Positions 16,712 through 25,940 are shown, counted from the stretch's first letter. The stretch: DNA of 64,000 nucleotides from Hamadaea tsunoensis DSM 44101 (GCF_000428945.1 NZ_AUAX01000016.1:1-64000); one strand, 5' to 3'. Made by a program: numbers and translations. The notes: generated from the sequence alone by a model not told the origin.

Positions 16712-17503
16712 GTTGAATCGTGGGCTGTGGCTCGGGATCAGATCGCGTGGGCGAGTTCGGTGAACCCGGCGGCGATCCGCCGGGTCAGCGGGGCGTCGAT
16801 GGCAAGTTCGTAGTGTCTACGGCGGAGGTTCTGCACGAAGGCGTGCCCGGCGATGATGATCTGTGCTGTCTTGTCCGTTCGTAACCCGCGCATCGATCTC
16901 AACCGGTGCTTAAGTCGGCCGTGATCGGCTTCGACCGGGTTGTTGGCGTACTGCTCGACGTGGTGCCACGCCGACGGAATCAGCTCGTCGAGCACGCCGG
17001 GGTAGACCGCAGCGGCGTCGGTGACCACCTCGGTCGGTGTCACCTTCAGTGTGACCAGAGCCCGTCGGAAGAACCTGCGGGCCGCGGCGGCGTCCCGGCG
17101 AGCCGACACGAGCACGTCGATGACCTGCCCGTACTGGTCGATGGCGCGGTACACGTACCGCCACACGCCGTTGACCTTGACGTACGTCTCGTCGACGAAC
17201 CACCGGTCGCCTGGCGAGTGGCGGGCGAAGCGGGCCGCGTCGGCCAGCAGTGGGATGAATCGCTGTACCCACCGGTAGACGGTGACGTGGTCGACCTCGA
17301 TACCGCGCTCGACCAGCAGTTCCTCAATGTCGCGGTAGGACAGGTTGAACCGCAGGTACCAGCGGACCGCGACCATGATCACCTCGGCGGGGAACCGGAA
17401 CCCGGCGAACGCCGACTTCGGTGGCGGACAGATGCGCGACCGGGTCGATGACTTCACAGCTCAAGTCTGCCTCGATCATGCGAACACTCAATGCAACAGA
17501 GCC
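16681..17503 (-). mobile_element. IS6-family insertion sequence
   Basis: An 823-bp element. The left end begins GGCGCTGTTGCGTT (16681) and the right end, read on the minus strand, begins GGCTCTGTTGCATT (17503), the characteristic IS6 termini. The 8 bases outside each end (GACGGAAC left, TCTGGGAA right) do not match, so the usual target duplication is absent. This suggests a deletion or cointegrate-type rearrangement next to the element. Confidence 0.85.
16738..17457 (-). CDS. IS6-family transposase
   Basis: A 239-aa DDE transposase, full length and unbroken. Zinc-finger-like N-terminus then FPAEVIMVAVRWYLRFNLSY, HTH region VDHVTVYRWVQRF, catalytic WFVDETYVKV (D1), TEVVTDAAAVYP (D2) and NPVEADHGRLKHRLRSMRG (E). 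GTG 17457 is the first start within the element. It is probably functional and could mobilise or rearrange flanking DNA by replicative transposition. Confidence 0.92.
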   Translation of the reverse strand: MKSSTRSRICPPPKSAFAGFRFPAEVIMVAVRWYLRFNLSYRDIEELLVERGIEVDHVTVYRWVQRFIPLLADAARFARHSPGDRWFVDETYVKVNGVWRYVYRAIDQYGQVIDVLVSARRDAAAARRFFRRALVTLKVTPTEVVTDAAAVYPGVLDELIPSAWHHVEQYANNPVEADHGRLKHRLRSMRGLRTDKTAQIIIAGHAFVQNLRRRHYELAIDAPLTRRIAAGFTELAHAI

Positions 17504-17615
17504 TCTGGGAAGGCCTTCGGAGACCTTCGCGACATTGAGTGTTGTCACTTCGCACCTTGCCTAGTCAAGGGGTCCACCAACGGTGTACTCGACTTCGGCC
17601 GGCGTTCCTGGTACA

Positions 17616-17657
17616 CAAAAAGAGGGCCTCCGTGGTCCGTGACCAGCGGAAACCCTC
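17616..17657 (-). terminator. Terminator of tRNA-Pro
   Basis: A minus-strand hairpin, GAGGG...TCCG...TGGTC paired with GACCA...CGGA...CCCTC (17622-17657), followed by five T's (A's at 17617-17621). It begins about 7 nt after the tRNA 3' end. Confidence 0.8.
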
Positions 17658-17663
17658 CTTGCT

Positions 17664-17738
<75 letters not shown>

Positions 17739-17822
17739 TTGCCGCCCGGATCTCTCCGCGCGGCAGCCGGTATAGCGTAGCGCACCCTGGCCGACCCGCG
17801 CGCACAGGCCCCTCCTGTCCGC

Positions 17823-17915
17823 TTCGGGCGTTTCACAGACTCCGGTTCGGGCGTTTCACAGACTCCGGTTCGGGCGTTTCATTGGGCACCGGCTCGGGCG
17901 TTTCACGGGCACCGG
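17823..17915. repeat. Four tandem 23-24 bp repeats upstream of a SARP gene
   Basis: Units at 17823-17845, 17846-17868, 17869-17892 and 17893-17915 share the core TCGGGCGTTTCA followed by a variable part and CCGG. Units 1 and 2 are identical. They end about 110 nt before the regulator start. SARP proteins bind direct repeats spaced by whole helical turns, so these may be its sites. Confidence 0.8.
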
Positions 17916-18024
17916 CTCAACCCGGCATGAATGATCGAACGCCGCACGGAGAGCGAACACGGCGGGACTGTCGGTTCTGCGCACATCGGGCGCATTCCCG
18001 ACACCCGGCCGCTATCTTGGCCTC

Positions 18025-20712
18025 GTGGCCAGGGTGGAGGTACGCGTACTCGGGCCGGTCGGCGTGTTCGTCGACGGGACCGCGCTCGACCTCGGGCCGC
18101 GGAAGCGACGGTATCTTCTGGCGATCTTGGCGTTGGAGGCCGGCCGCGTCGTTCCTGTCGAACGGCTGGTGGATCTGATGTGGCCGTCGGCGCCGCCTCG
18201 GACGGCTGTGCACGGCGTACGCGTGTCCGCCTCGGATCTGCGCAGTGCGCTGCGGGAGGTCGCCGAGGTGGAGGCTGCCGGCGGCGGGTACGCCCTGCGT
18301 GCCGATCCGATGGTCGTCGACGCGCACCGGTTCCGGGCCTTGACCGCCGAGGCGGCCGGCCGGCCCGACCGGGAGCGGATCGCCGTCCTCGACCGGGCGC
18401 TGGCGCTGTGGCAGGGGCCGGCGTTGGCGGGTGTCGTGCCGGCCGAGGTACGCGACCAGTTGTGTCACGGTTGGGAGGAGGCTCGGCTGGCGGCGGCCGA
18501 GGATCGGGCCGATGCGCTGCTCCGGCTGGGTCATCATGCTGATCTGCTGCACGAGTTGCGGGTACGCGCGGCCGATCATCCGTTGCGGGAGCGCTCGATC
18601 GGGCAGCTGATGATCGCGTTGTACCGGTCGGGGCACGCGGCTGATGCGCTGGAGGTGTTTGCGCAGGCCCGGAAGCTGCTCGCGGAGGAGATCGGGCTGG
18701 ATCCGGGGCCGGAGTTGTCCGCGCTGCAGGTACGCATCTTGCAACGCGACCCGGGCCTGGACCACGGGACACCGCTTCCGCGGCGGCGTACTCCGGTTCC
18801 CGCTCAGCTTCCCCCTGCGATCGCCGGCTTCGTCGGGCGCGCCGAGCATCTCGCGCGGCTGGATGATCTTCTCGACTCCCCTGTGCCGCTCCACCGCGAC
18901 TCCCCCGCTGCTCCGCCGATCGTGGCGATCGGCGGCATGCCCGGCATCGGCAAGACCGCCCTGGCCGTTCATTGGGCCCACCACGCGAAGCACCGGTTCC
19001 CGGACGGGCAGCTCTTCGCCGACCTGCGGGGTTTCGACGCGGCCGGGCCGGTCGATCCGGCCGAGGTCGTGTGCGGTTTCCTCGACGCGCTCGGCGTCAC
19101 CGAGTTGCCCGCGGCGGCCGGGGCGCAGGTCGCGTTGCTGCGCAGTCTGCTGGCCGGCCGGCGGGTCCTGATGGTGCTCGACAATGCCGCCTCCGCCGAG
19201 CAGGTGCGGCCGCTGCTGCCCGGGTCGGCCGGTAGCGCGGTCGTCGTCACCAGCCGGGCGCCGCTGACCAGTCTGGTCGCCGTCGAGTGCGCGGTCGCGG
19301 TGACGCTGGAGCTTCCGTCCTGGGAGGACAGTCGACGCCTTTTGGCGTACAGGATGGGTGCTCGGATCGACGCGGAGCCGGCGGCGGCCGATGCGCTGAT
19401 CACGGCGTGCGCGCGGCTGCCTTTGGCGCTGGCGATCGTGGCGGCGCGGGCGGCGACCGAGCCGGGGACGAGCTTGCGCGACCTGGCGGGCGGGCTCGAC
19501 GCGTTCGACGGCGGCGACGCGCGGGCGGATGTGCGCGCGGTGCTGTCGTGGTCCTACGCCGCGGTGAGCGAGGACGCGCGGCGCATGTTCCGGGTCTTCG
19601 GTGCGCATCCGGGTCCGTCGATGGGTTCGGCGACCGCGAGCGCCGCGTTGGGGCGGCCCGCCGGTCCGCTGCTGGCCGAGCTGGTCGCGGCGCGCCTGCT
19701 CACCGGTGGTCCGCGCTACCACGCGCACGATCTTGTCCGTGCCTACGCCACCGAGCTGGCCGCGCCCGAGCTCGCCGCGGTCCGCCGCCGGATCATCGAT
19801 TACCTTCTCAGCCGGGCGTACGCGAATGCGCGCGGACTGGATGCCTTCCACGATCCGATCCCCGCGGTCGCCGGCGCGTCGGCGGCGCCGGACCCGCTGG
19901 CCTGGTTCACGGCCGAGTACGCCACCCTGCTCGCCCTGGTCGAGACGAGCCCGGACGAGGACGCGTGGCGGCTGGCGCTGGCGCTGACCGAGGTGTTCGA
20001 GCGGCTGTCGCGGTGGAGCGAGTGGGCGCGGGTGCACGGGCTGGCGCTGGCGGCGGCGCGGCGGCTGGGTGACCGGTGGGCGGAGGCGTACTGCCTGGTC
20101 GGCTGCGGGCGGGCGGCGATGTGGCGGCGTGACTTCGCGGCCGCGCGTACGCTGCTCGGCGAGGCGCTCGCCCTGTTCACCGAGCTGGGCGACGACGACG
20201 GGTGCGCGCGTACGCACCACCATCTCGGTTATCTGCACGAGCACGAGGGCGGGGATCTGCGCCCGGCGTATGAGCACAGTTCGGCCGCGTTGGAGCTGTT
20301 CCGGCGTACGGGCACCAATCCGGCCGGGCTCGCCCGCGCGCTCAACGCCGTCGGCTGGTACGCGAGCCTCCTCGGCCGGCCCGACGAGGCGGTCACGTGC
20401 TGCCGGGAGGCGTTGGAGCTGCTGCGGGCGCTGGGCGATCGGCGTACCGAGGCGTGGACGTGGGACAGTCTCGCGCATGCCTATCTCGGCCTGGGCGAGG
20501 TCGCCGCCGCCGTCGACAGTTTCGGCCGGGCGCTGACGATGATGGTGGAACTGTCCGACCGGTTCCACGAGGCCGACATCGCTGATCATCTGGGCGACGC
20601 GTACGCCCGGCTCGGTGAACCGGTGCGCGCCCACGCGGCGTGGGAGCGGGCCTGGCAGTGCTTCGACGAGCTGGGCCACGCCCGGGCGGACGAGGTACGC
20701 GCCAAACTGTAG
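18025..20712 (+). CDS. SARP-type regulator with NB-ARC and TPR domains (AfsR-like)
   Basis: An 895-aa protein starting GTG 18025, or GTG 18034 giving MEVRVLGPVGVFVDG, which is closer to the usual SARP start; no strong ribosome-binding site for either. Domains: OmpR-type winged helix (1-95, PRKRRYLLAILALEAG), bacterial activation domain (100-245, ADALEVFAQARKLLAEEIGL), NB-ARC ATPase (P-loop GMPGIGKTA near 305; RRVLMVLDNA; VVVTSR; LPLALAIVAAR), then TPRs (CLVGCGRAAMWRRDF, HLGYLHEHEGG). Family members activate secondary metabolism or morphogenesis. A methyltransferase gene follows after 2 nt; no biosynthetic cluster is adjacent. Confidence 0.9.
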   Translation: MARVEVRVLGPVGVFVDGTALDLGPRKRRYLLAILALEAGRVVPVERLVDLMWPSAPPRTAVHGVRVSASDLRSALREVAEVEAAGGGYALRADPMVVDAHRFRALTAEAAGRPDRERIAVLDRALALWQGPALAGVVPAEVRDQLCHGWEEARLAAAEDRADALLRLGHHADLLHELRVRAADHPLRERSIGQLMIALYRSGHAADALEVFAQARKLLAEEIGLDPGPELSALQVRILQRDPGLDHGTPLPRRRTPVPAQLPPAIAGFVGRAEHLARLDDLLDSPVPLHRDSPAAPPIVAIGGMPGIGKTALAVHWAHHAKHRFPDGQLFADLRGFDAAGPVDPAEVVCGFLDALGVTELPAAAGAQVALLRSLLAGRRVLMVLDNAASAEQVRPLLPGSAGSAVVVTSRAPLTSLVAVECAVAVTLELPSWEDSRRLLAYRMGARIDAEPAAADALITACARLPLALAIVAARAATEPGTSLRDLAGGLDAFDGGDARADVRAVLSWSYAAVSEDARRMFRVFGAHPGPSMGSATASAALGRPAGPLLAELVAARLLTGGPRYHAHDLVRAYATELAAPELAAVRRRIIDYLLSRAYANARGLDAFHDPIPAVAGASAAPDPLAWFTAEYATLLALVETSPDEDAWRLALALTEVFERLSRWSEWARVHGLALAAARRLGDRWAEAYCLVGCGRAAMWRRDFAAARTLLGEALALFTELGDDDGCARTHHHLGYLHEHEGGDLRPAYEHSSAALELFRRTGTNPAGLARALNAVGWYASLLGRPDEAVTCCREALELLRALGDRRTEAWTWDSLAHAYLGLGEVAAAVDSFGRALTMMVELSDRFHEADIADHLGDAYARLGEPVRAHAAWERAWQCFDELGHARADEVRAKL

Positions 20713-20714
20713 GC

Positions 20715-21392
20715 ATGACAGCCTTGCCGGAACCCGCGGATCTCGGTAGCCAGCTCGCGTACTGGGACGGCGTCGGCGCGACGAAGACCTTCACCCATCC
20801 GGTGGACCACGACTGGCTGGCCGGCGTACGCCGGGACGCCCGCGTCCTGGATTACGGCTGTGGGTACGGCCGGGTCATGGCCGAGCTCGCGGAGCGCGGC
20901 TTCACCGATGTGTCCGGTGTGGACCTGTCGCCCGCGCTGATCGAGCGGGGCCGCCGGTCGCGGCCCGATCTGGAGTTCGCGGTCCTGGAGTCGCCGCCGG
21001 GGCTGGAGCGCGCGCCGGCGAGCGTCGACCTCGTCCTGCTGTTCGCGGTGCTGACGTGCGTTCCGGACGACGCCGGGCAGCGGGCGCTGGTCGCCGAGCT
21101 GCGCCGGGTCCTGGCACCGGGCGGCCTGCTGTACGTCAGCGAGCCGGTCCGGCAGGACGACGAGCGCAACCGCAGCCGTTACGCCGCCCACGCCGAGCGC
21201 TTCGGTACGCCCTACGGGGTCTTCACGACCGACGACGGCGCGGTGTGCCGCCACCACGACCTCCCGTCGCTGCGCGGCCTCCTCTCGGATTTCGAGCCCG
21301 TGCGCGAGCGGACGATCGACGTCACCACGATGAACGGTCACCGGTCGCAGGCGGTCCAACTGCTCGTCCGCCTGCGACCGGAGGCCGCTTAG
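20715..21392 (+). CDS. Class I SAM-dependent methyltransferase
   Basis: A 225-aa cytoplasmic enzyme. ATG 20715 lies 2 nt after the SARP stop, so it is cotranscribed. The Rossmann methyltransferase motifs are clear: RVLDYGCGYGRVMAELAERG (motif I, residues 42-61), VSGVDLSPALIERGR (motif II), SVDLVLLFAVLTCVPDD and LRRVLAPGGLLYVSEPV (post-motif). The acceptor substrate cannot be predicted; small-molecule O/N/C-methyltransferases share this form. Its stop overlaps that of the convergent beta-propeller gene by 4 nt. Confidence 0.88.
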   Translation: MTALPEPADLGSQLAYWDGVGATKTFTHPVDHDWLAGVRRDARVLDYGCGYGRVMAELAERGFTDVSGVDLSPALIERGRRSRPDLEFAVLESPPGLERAPASVDLVLLFAVLTCVPDDAGQRALVAELRRVLAPGGLLYVSEPVRQDDERNRSRYAAHAERFGTPYGVFTTDDGAVCRHHDLPSLRGLLSDFEPVRERTIDVTTMNGHRSQAVQLLVRLRPEAA

Positions 21393-22663
21393 TACGCGTA
21401 CAGGGTGGCGGTGTCGGTGGTGACGGCGATCAGGCGTCGCTGCCCGACCACCATCGCGTGCGGCTTCGACGGCAGGCCGCCCAGGCCGACCACCTTTCCG
21501 GTGGCCGGATCGAAGAGCCAGAGTTTCATCGCGCGCGTGGTGTCGTCCGGCTGCCCCTGGGTCTCGTCGAGGGCCAGGACGGCTCGGCCGTCGTCGACGC
21601 CGACCGTGGTGGTCGCGCCGACCTCCGCCGGCAGGATCGGCCGCAGGTCCCGGTCGAAGATCGGCCCGTTGTACAGATAGATGGTGTCGCCCACTGGCAG
21701 GACGAAGTCGAATGTGGCCATGTCCTGGACGACCGGGGTGGCACCGGCCCGCAGCAGGACCACCTTCAGCCCGGCCCGCAGGCAGATCGCATCACCCGCG
21801 CAGGGCAGCACGCTCGGCAGGAGAAGGTTGGCGGTGTGGAACCCCGGGGTGGGTGGCAGGATCGCGTACGCCACCGACGGGCCGTCCCCGCCGAGGTCGA
21901 AGGTGCTCAACCGCTCGGTGGACACGAGATAGAGCTTGCCGTGGTAGGCGAACGAATCGTCCGGGATCGCGGCGGGAGCCCCCGTCCACGAGTGCCCGGT
22001 CGGCCGCCCGTCGGCGAGGTTGTACTCACGAATGGTGCCGCCGGTTTCGGCCCGATAGAAGTGGCTCGCACCGTGCAGGTAGTCCAGGATGCCGTGGTCG
22101 GCGTCGATGCCGCCGCCGGACCGGTCGGCGATCTCGTAGATCAGCTTAGGGCCGGCCGGCAGCCCCCAGCGGACCTCGCCGGTGTTCCAGTCGAACCCGG
22201 TGAGCGCGTTGTCCGGGCCTACCGCCAGGTAGACGCCGTCGGTGACGTAGGCGTGGTCCCGCTGGCCGAGATCGTGTCGCCACCGCGTCGCACCGCTCGC
22301 CGGATCCAGGACTTCCACGTGTTCGGTCATCCCGCCGGACCCGGTGGTGATGAGATCGTTCAGGATGAGGTGCCCGTCCATCAGGTGCAGGTACGGATGG
22401 CCGAGCCGCCGGCCGTCGAGGGCATGTGTCCACAAGCGACGGCCGGTCGCCGCGTCGAGGGCTGTCACCGCCGCCACCTCGTGATCGATCGCCGCCACGA
22501 ACGCGTAGCCGCCGGTGATCAGGCTCTGCACGAATCCCGTCGCCGGGATCGGTTCGCCGATGCCGTGCAGGTTCGTGTAGCTCGGCGTCGGCACGGGACG
22601 CGCCGGCTGTTCGGGCCGTTTCGCCCGGATGAGCGCCACCGCGATGCCGAGGACGAGGATCAC
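21389..22663 (-). CDS. PQQ-like beta-propeller membrane protein, N-terminus uncertain
   Basis: 424 aa from GTG 22663. The start cuts a transmembrane helix in half: the frame upstream reads AAAAGLAVILVLGIAVAL but has no start codon, so the native N-terminus appears lost. The rest is a chain of propeller strands: AAIDHEVAAVTALDAATGRRL, HVEVLDPASGATRWRHD, NALTGFDWNTGEVRWGLP and LWLFDPATGKVVGLG, typical of PQQ-binding-like repeat proteins exposed outside the cell. In related genomes such genes follow an ECF sigma factor; here a sigma fragment directly precedes it, out of frame. Confidence 0.7.
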   Translation of the reverse strand: MILVLGIAVALIRAKRPEQPARPVPTPSYTNLHGIGEPIPATGFVQSLITGGYAFVAAIDHEVAAVTALDAATGRRLWTHALDGRRLGHPYLHLMDGHLILNDLITTGSGGMTEHVEVLDPASGATRWRHDLGQRDHAYVTDGVYLAVGPDNALTGFDWNTGEVRWGLPAGPKLIYEIADRSGGGIDADHGILDYLHGASHFYRAETGGTIREYNLADGRPTGHSWTGAPAAIPDDSFAYHGKLYLVSTERLSTFDLGGDGPSVAYAILPPTPGFHTANLLLPSVLPCAGDAICLRAGLKVVLLRAGATPVVQDMATFDFVLPVGDTIYLYNGPIFDRDLRPILPAEVGATTTVGVDDGRAVLALDETQGQPDDTTRAMKLWLFDPATGKVVGLGGLPSKPHAMVVGQRRLIAVTTDTATLYAY

Positions 22664-22739
22664 CGCCAGGCCCGCGGCGGCCGCGATCCGGCTGGTCGAA
22701 CCGGGTGCGGCCGCGGACGCGCAGGTGCCGCCACCAGTC

Positions 22740-22934
22740 CTGGACGAGCCGGTTGACCACCAGGCGCAGCCGGCCCTCGATGTTCTCGTAGCCGCCGACC
22801 TGCCCCCAGCGCTGCCACGCCCGCGCGTACGCCTCCTGCGTGACGTCCTGGGCCTGCGGCAGGTCGCCCGTCAGCCCGTACGCGTACCGCAGGGTCCGGT
22901 GGGAGGTGGCCTGGTAGAAGTCCTTGAAGTCCAT
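22740..22934 (-). pseudogene. ECF sigma factor, region 2 only
   Basis: ATG 22934 opens MDFKDFYQATSHRTLRYAYGL, then GDLPQAQDVTQEAYARAWQRW, LRLVVNRLVQDWWRHLRVRG: a SigE-type sigma region 2. Region 4, needed to bind the -35 box, is missing. The frame continues in Arg/Gly/Pro-rich nonsense to 22146. The adjoining +1 frame is the propeller membrane protein. A deletion removing the sigma C-terminus and the membrane protein N-terminus explains both. Confidence 0.7.
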
Positions 22935-23001
22935 GGGCCCCGTTCCGTTCTCGTCGTGTCATCTTTCAACACGGCCGGAGCGGGCGTTCCAGTGCGGCGA
23001 A

Positions 23002-23032
23002 GGGGGCCGGACTCCACCACAGCCCGGCCCCC
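23002..23032 (-). terminator. Hairpin after the subtilase gene
   Basis: GGGGGCCGG (23002-23010) pairs with CCGGCCCCC (23024-23032). It lies about 30 nt past the protease stop on the minus strand; no U tract. Confidence 0.55.
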
Positions 23033-23063
23033 CGTTCTCGCTGCCGTCCCCGGCGGAGGGGTC

Positions 23064-25685
23064 TCAGCAGACCAGGGCGACGGTGACGGCGACGGCGTCC
23101 TGGCGAGTGTTGCCGGCGTTGTCGGTCGCCTGGAACGTCAGCGTGTGCCCGAAGTTCCCGCAGCCGCCGCGCAGGTTCACCGTCGCCGTCGTGCCGGTGG
23201 CGATCGGCGTGCCGTTGTCGAGCCATCGCGTCGTCAACGGGAAGCCTTCCGGATCGGAGGCGGTCGCCGCGAGGGTGACGGTGGCGTACCAGCCGGATGC
23301 GTCCGATCCGGTGACCCAGATGGTGGCTCCGTTGGCGGGGCTGGTGATGTGGACGACCGGCGGCTGGTTGACGGGGTTGGTGACCAGCGCGATCGCGACC
23401 GTGGCGGTGGCGCACTGGTTGATGTTGTCGCAGCCCTTCAGCGTGACGAAGTGCGTGCCCACGCCGCCGCCGGTGACGACGGTGGGGTTGTGGCCGGTGG
23501 CGAACGGCGTGGTCGCCCCGTCCAGGAACCACTTCATGGCCGCGTCGGGCAGCGGGCCGAGGTCGTCGGTGCTGATGGCGTGGAACGGGATCGGTTCGGA
23601 GACGCCGAACGACGGCGACGCCGAGGTCGGGTTGGTGATCGTCACCGTCGGCGGCGAGTTCACCACGTTCACCGTGACCGCGTCGGTCGCCGTGACGCCG
23701 TTGAAGTAGACGGCCGTCGCGGTGATGGTCTGCGTACCGACGGGCGGGATCGCGCTGATCGGGTTGCCGACGCCGAGCACGGTCGCGCCGGCCCGCCAGG
23801 TGACGGTCGGCGTACCGTTGCCGTCGTCGAAGGTGGTGGCCTGGAACGACGAGGGCGTGAGCGCCGACAGGGTCCAGCCGTTCAGCGGATTCGTGATCTT
23901 GATCGAGGCGGGCAGCGCGTCCGTCACCGAGCCCAGTGCGTTGATCACCTTCGTCCCCACGTCCCCGTCCGGACTCGTACGCATGTTGCGGAACAGCACG
24001 TTCTCCACGGAGTCCGCCGACAGGCTGGGATGCGCGGCCCAGATGAGGGCGGCCACGCCCATCGCGTACGGGGTGGAGAAACTCGTCCCGGAGACGGCCC
24101 AGGTCTTGTTGGGCGTGGAGTGCTGCGGGTCGGCGCCGACGAGGACGGTGAACGGCGCGAAGATGTCGACGTCCTCGTGCCCGAAGTTCGAGTCGTGGTT
24201 GCGGTTGAGGGAGTTCTGCGCCAGCCCGCCGACGCAGATGACGTACGGCAGCTCGCACGGCGCGTACAGGTAGGTCTCCCAGCAGCCGAGGAAGCAGGTC
24301 TCGCCGTCGACGTCGTGGCCGTCGTTGCCGGCCGCGGCGAACATGAGGATGTCGTCGGTGGCGGCCCCGATCAGGGCGGTCTCCCCGATCAGCGGCAGCA
24401 TCGTCCAGGCCAGCGACCAGTGCGTCCGGTCGCCGAAACTCATGTTGATCAGCCCCTTGTACGCGGCGGCCGCGTCCAGCGCCGCCATCACGAGGAACTC
24501 GTCCATCCCGGTGTAGATCAGGTTCAACGTCCCGGCGACCGGCCCGCCCGTCCCGGCGGTGCCGACGTAGTTCCCCGGTACGGCGGCCGCGGTGTCGGCG
24601 ACCTGCGTACCGTGCCAGGGCGCAACGGAATCGCCGGGATCGCCGGCGCCGGCGAACGGCACCATGCTGGACATCACCGTGCCGGGCGGCAGGTCGGCGT
24701 TGACCGTCGGGGAGAACCCCTGGTCCAGGACGGTCATGTGCACCTTGTTGTTCAGCGCGCCGATCGAGTCCATGATCGTCCACGCCTCGGTGACCCCGAT
24801 GTCCTGCACGCTCCCCTTGTCCAGATAGGACCATTTGTAGGGGTCGTTGCTGTACGGGTCGGCGGGATTGTCGGTGAAGCCGAGCGGTCCGGTGCCGGCC
24901 TCGCCCAGGCTGCGCGTCGCGTACGACGAAGGGGTGTGCACCCAGTTGACGCCGACCGTGAGCGGATTGCCGGGAGTGAGCGCCTCCTGGGCCGCGAGGG
25001 CCAGCAGCCGCAGCGCGGCGTCGCTGGAGACGGCGAGCGAGTCGGCCTTGGCGTGGCCGTCGTTCAGCTTGGCCAGGCTGTCCGGGAGGGTGCCCGGATC
25101 GGCGAGGTCGGTACGCACCCGCACCACGTACTGCGGCACGCCGTTCTTGACGTGCGGCTGGTACGACGACAGGATCGTGCCCTTCCACCGGGCGGCGAAC
25201 GCCTTGATCTGCGTGTCGTCCTTGCTGCTGACCAGCACCTCGTCCGCGACGAACATGCTGCTCACCCCGGCCGCGTCGACCAGCCCGGCGACCGGCCGCG
25301 GCACCTTCGGATCCCAGCCCGGCAGCGTCGTCCTCCCCTTCGGCGCGGCGGCCGGGTCGACGTAGACGGTGATCGGCCCCTTGCACCCGTCGGTCGCCGG
25401 CATCGCGTTCAGCGTCTGCCCGCGCAGCCCCTGGCCGCGCCGCGCGAACCCCGCGTCGACGGCCTTGGCCGCGAAGGTCGCCAGCGCCGCCGCGGAATCG
25501 CACCCGTCGGTCGCCGCGGCCTTGTCCAGCAGCGGCGCCAGGCCGGCGTCCGCGGTACCGGCCAGGTCCGCGCGCAGCCGCGCGATCGCGGCGGCCACCG
25601 GGGAGGTGGCGGCGTGCGCGCTGACCGGCGCCACGACCGCCGTCAAGATCAAGATCAATGCGGCCGTACGCCGAAAGCTCCTCAT
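23064..25685 (-). CDS. Secreted S8 (subtilisin-like) serine protease
   Basis: 873 aa; ATG 25685 is preferred over 25694 because GGGGAG is then 10 nt upstream. Signal peptide 1-25 (RRTAALILILTAVVAPVSAHA). A long N-terminal prodomain-like region is followed by the catalytic domain: Asp321 (MTVLDQGFS), His358 (WHGTQVADTAA), oxyanion Asn454 (FAAAGNDGH) and Ser535 (SGTSFSTPYAMG). Cysteines cluster in GETCFLGCWETYLYAPC. From about residue 590 there are three Ig/PKD-like beta domains (NPLNGWTLSALTPSS, NSPPTVTITNPTSAS, QPPVVHITSPANGAT). An extracellular degradative protease is likely; its own transcript. Confidence 0.9.
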   Translation of the reverse strand: MRSFRRTAALILILTAVVAPVSAHAATSPVAAAIARLRADLAGTADAGLAPLLDKAAATDGCDSAAALATFAAKAVDAGFARRGQGLRGQTLNAMPATDGCKGPITVYVDPAAAPKGRTTLPGWDPKVPRPVAGLVDAAGVSSMFVADEVLVSSKDDTQIKAFAARWKGTILSSYQPHVKNGVPQYVVRVRTDLADPGTLPDSLAKLNDGHAKADSLAVSSDAALRLLALAAQEALTPGNPLTVGVNWVHTPSSYATRSLGEAGTGPLGFTDNPADPYSNDPYKWSYLDKGSVQDIGVTEAWTIMDSIGALNNKVHMTVLDQGFSPTVNADLPPGTVMSSMVPFAGAGDPGDSVAPWHGTQVADTAAAVPGNYVGTAGTGGPVAGTLNLIYTGMDEFLVMAALDAAAAYKGLINMSFGDRTHWSLAWTMLPLIGETALIGAATDDILMFAAAGNDGHDVDGETCFLGCWETYLYAPCELPYVICVGGLAQNSLNRNHDSNFGHEDVDIFAPFTVLVGADPQHSTPNKTWAVSGTSFSTPYAMGVAALIWAAHPSLSADSVENVLFRNMRTSPDGDVGTKVINALGSVTDALPASIKITNPLNGWTLSALTPSSFQATTFDDGNGTPTVTWRAGATVLGVGNPISAIPPVGTQTITATAVYFNGVTATDAVTVNVVNSPPTVTITNPTSASPSFGVSEPIPFHAISTDDLGPLPDAAMKWFLDGATTPFATGHNPTVVTGGGVGTHFVTLKGCDNINQCATATVAIALVTNPVNQPPVVHITSPANGATIWVTGSDASGWYATVTLAATASDPEGFPLTTRWLDNGTPIATGTTATVNLRGGCGNFGHTLTFQATDNAGNTRQDAVAVTVALVC

Positions 25686-25796
25686 GGGACGCATGCTCCC
25701 CGAGAGGGTTCACAGCTTTGTCACAGCCGGAAGAGTCGGTGAGGTGCGGTAGCGCCGATGGTTCTTCAGGGCCGATCGGCGGGTGGCCGGACCAAA

Positions 25797-25940
25797 GTCA
25801 AGATCATATTGGCCCGTGTTCGTCGATCTCACTTCCGCTCCTCCCGCGGGAGACCGTTCCGCCCCTATCGCTGCGCTCCGGGGACTGCACTGCCAGGTGG
25901 GTGGGGCGAAGCATCGTTCACTGCGGCCCGGTCGCCGCTT
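25797..25940 (+). repeat. Left arm of a large inverted repeat
   Basis: About 144 bp very similar to the reverse complement of 26151-26298. It begins GTCAAGATCA and includes TTCGTCGATCTC, GCGGGAGACCG, CGCTGCGCTCCG and ACTGCCAGGT. Noncoding. Differences are scattered substitutions and short indels. Confidence 0.8.

Noticed and set aside
17823-17915. Possible CRISPR array
   Set aside because: Repeat units are contiguous without spacers of constant length, and no cas genes are present.
18025-21392. Pathway regulator of a biosynthetic gene cluster
   Set aside because: SARP genes suggested it, but no PKS, NRPS, terpene or RiPP core genes are within the window apart from a radical-SAM tail scrap.
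22629-25742. 1,037-codon plus-strand open frame opposite the subtilase
   Set aside because: Composition is Arg/Gly/Val-rich with no domain; it is an antisense shadow caused by high GC. The minus strand encodes a clear secreted protease.
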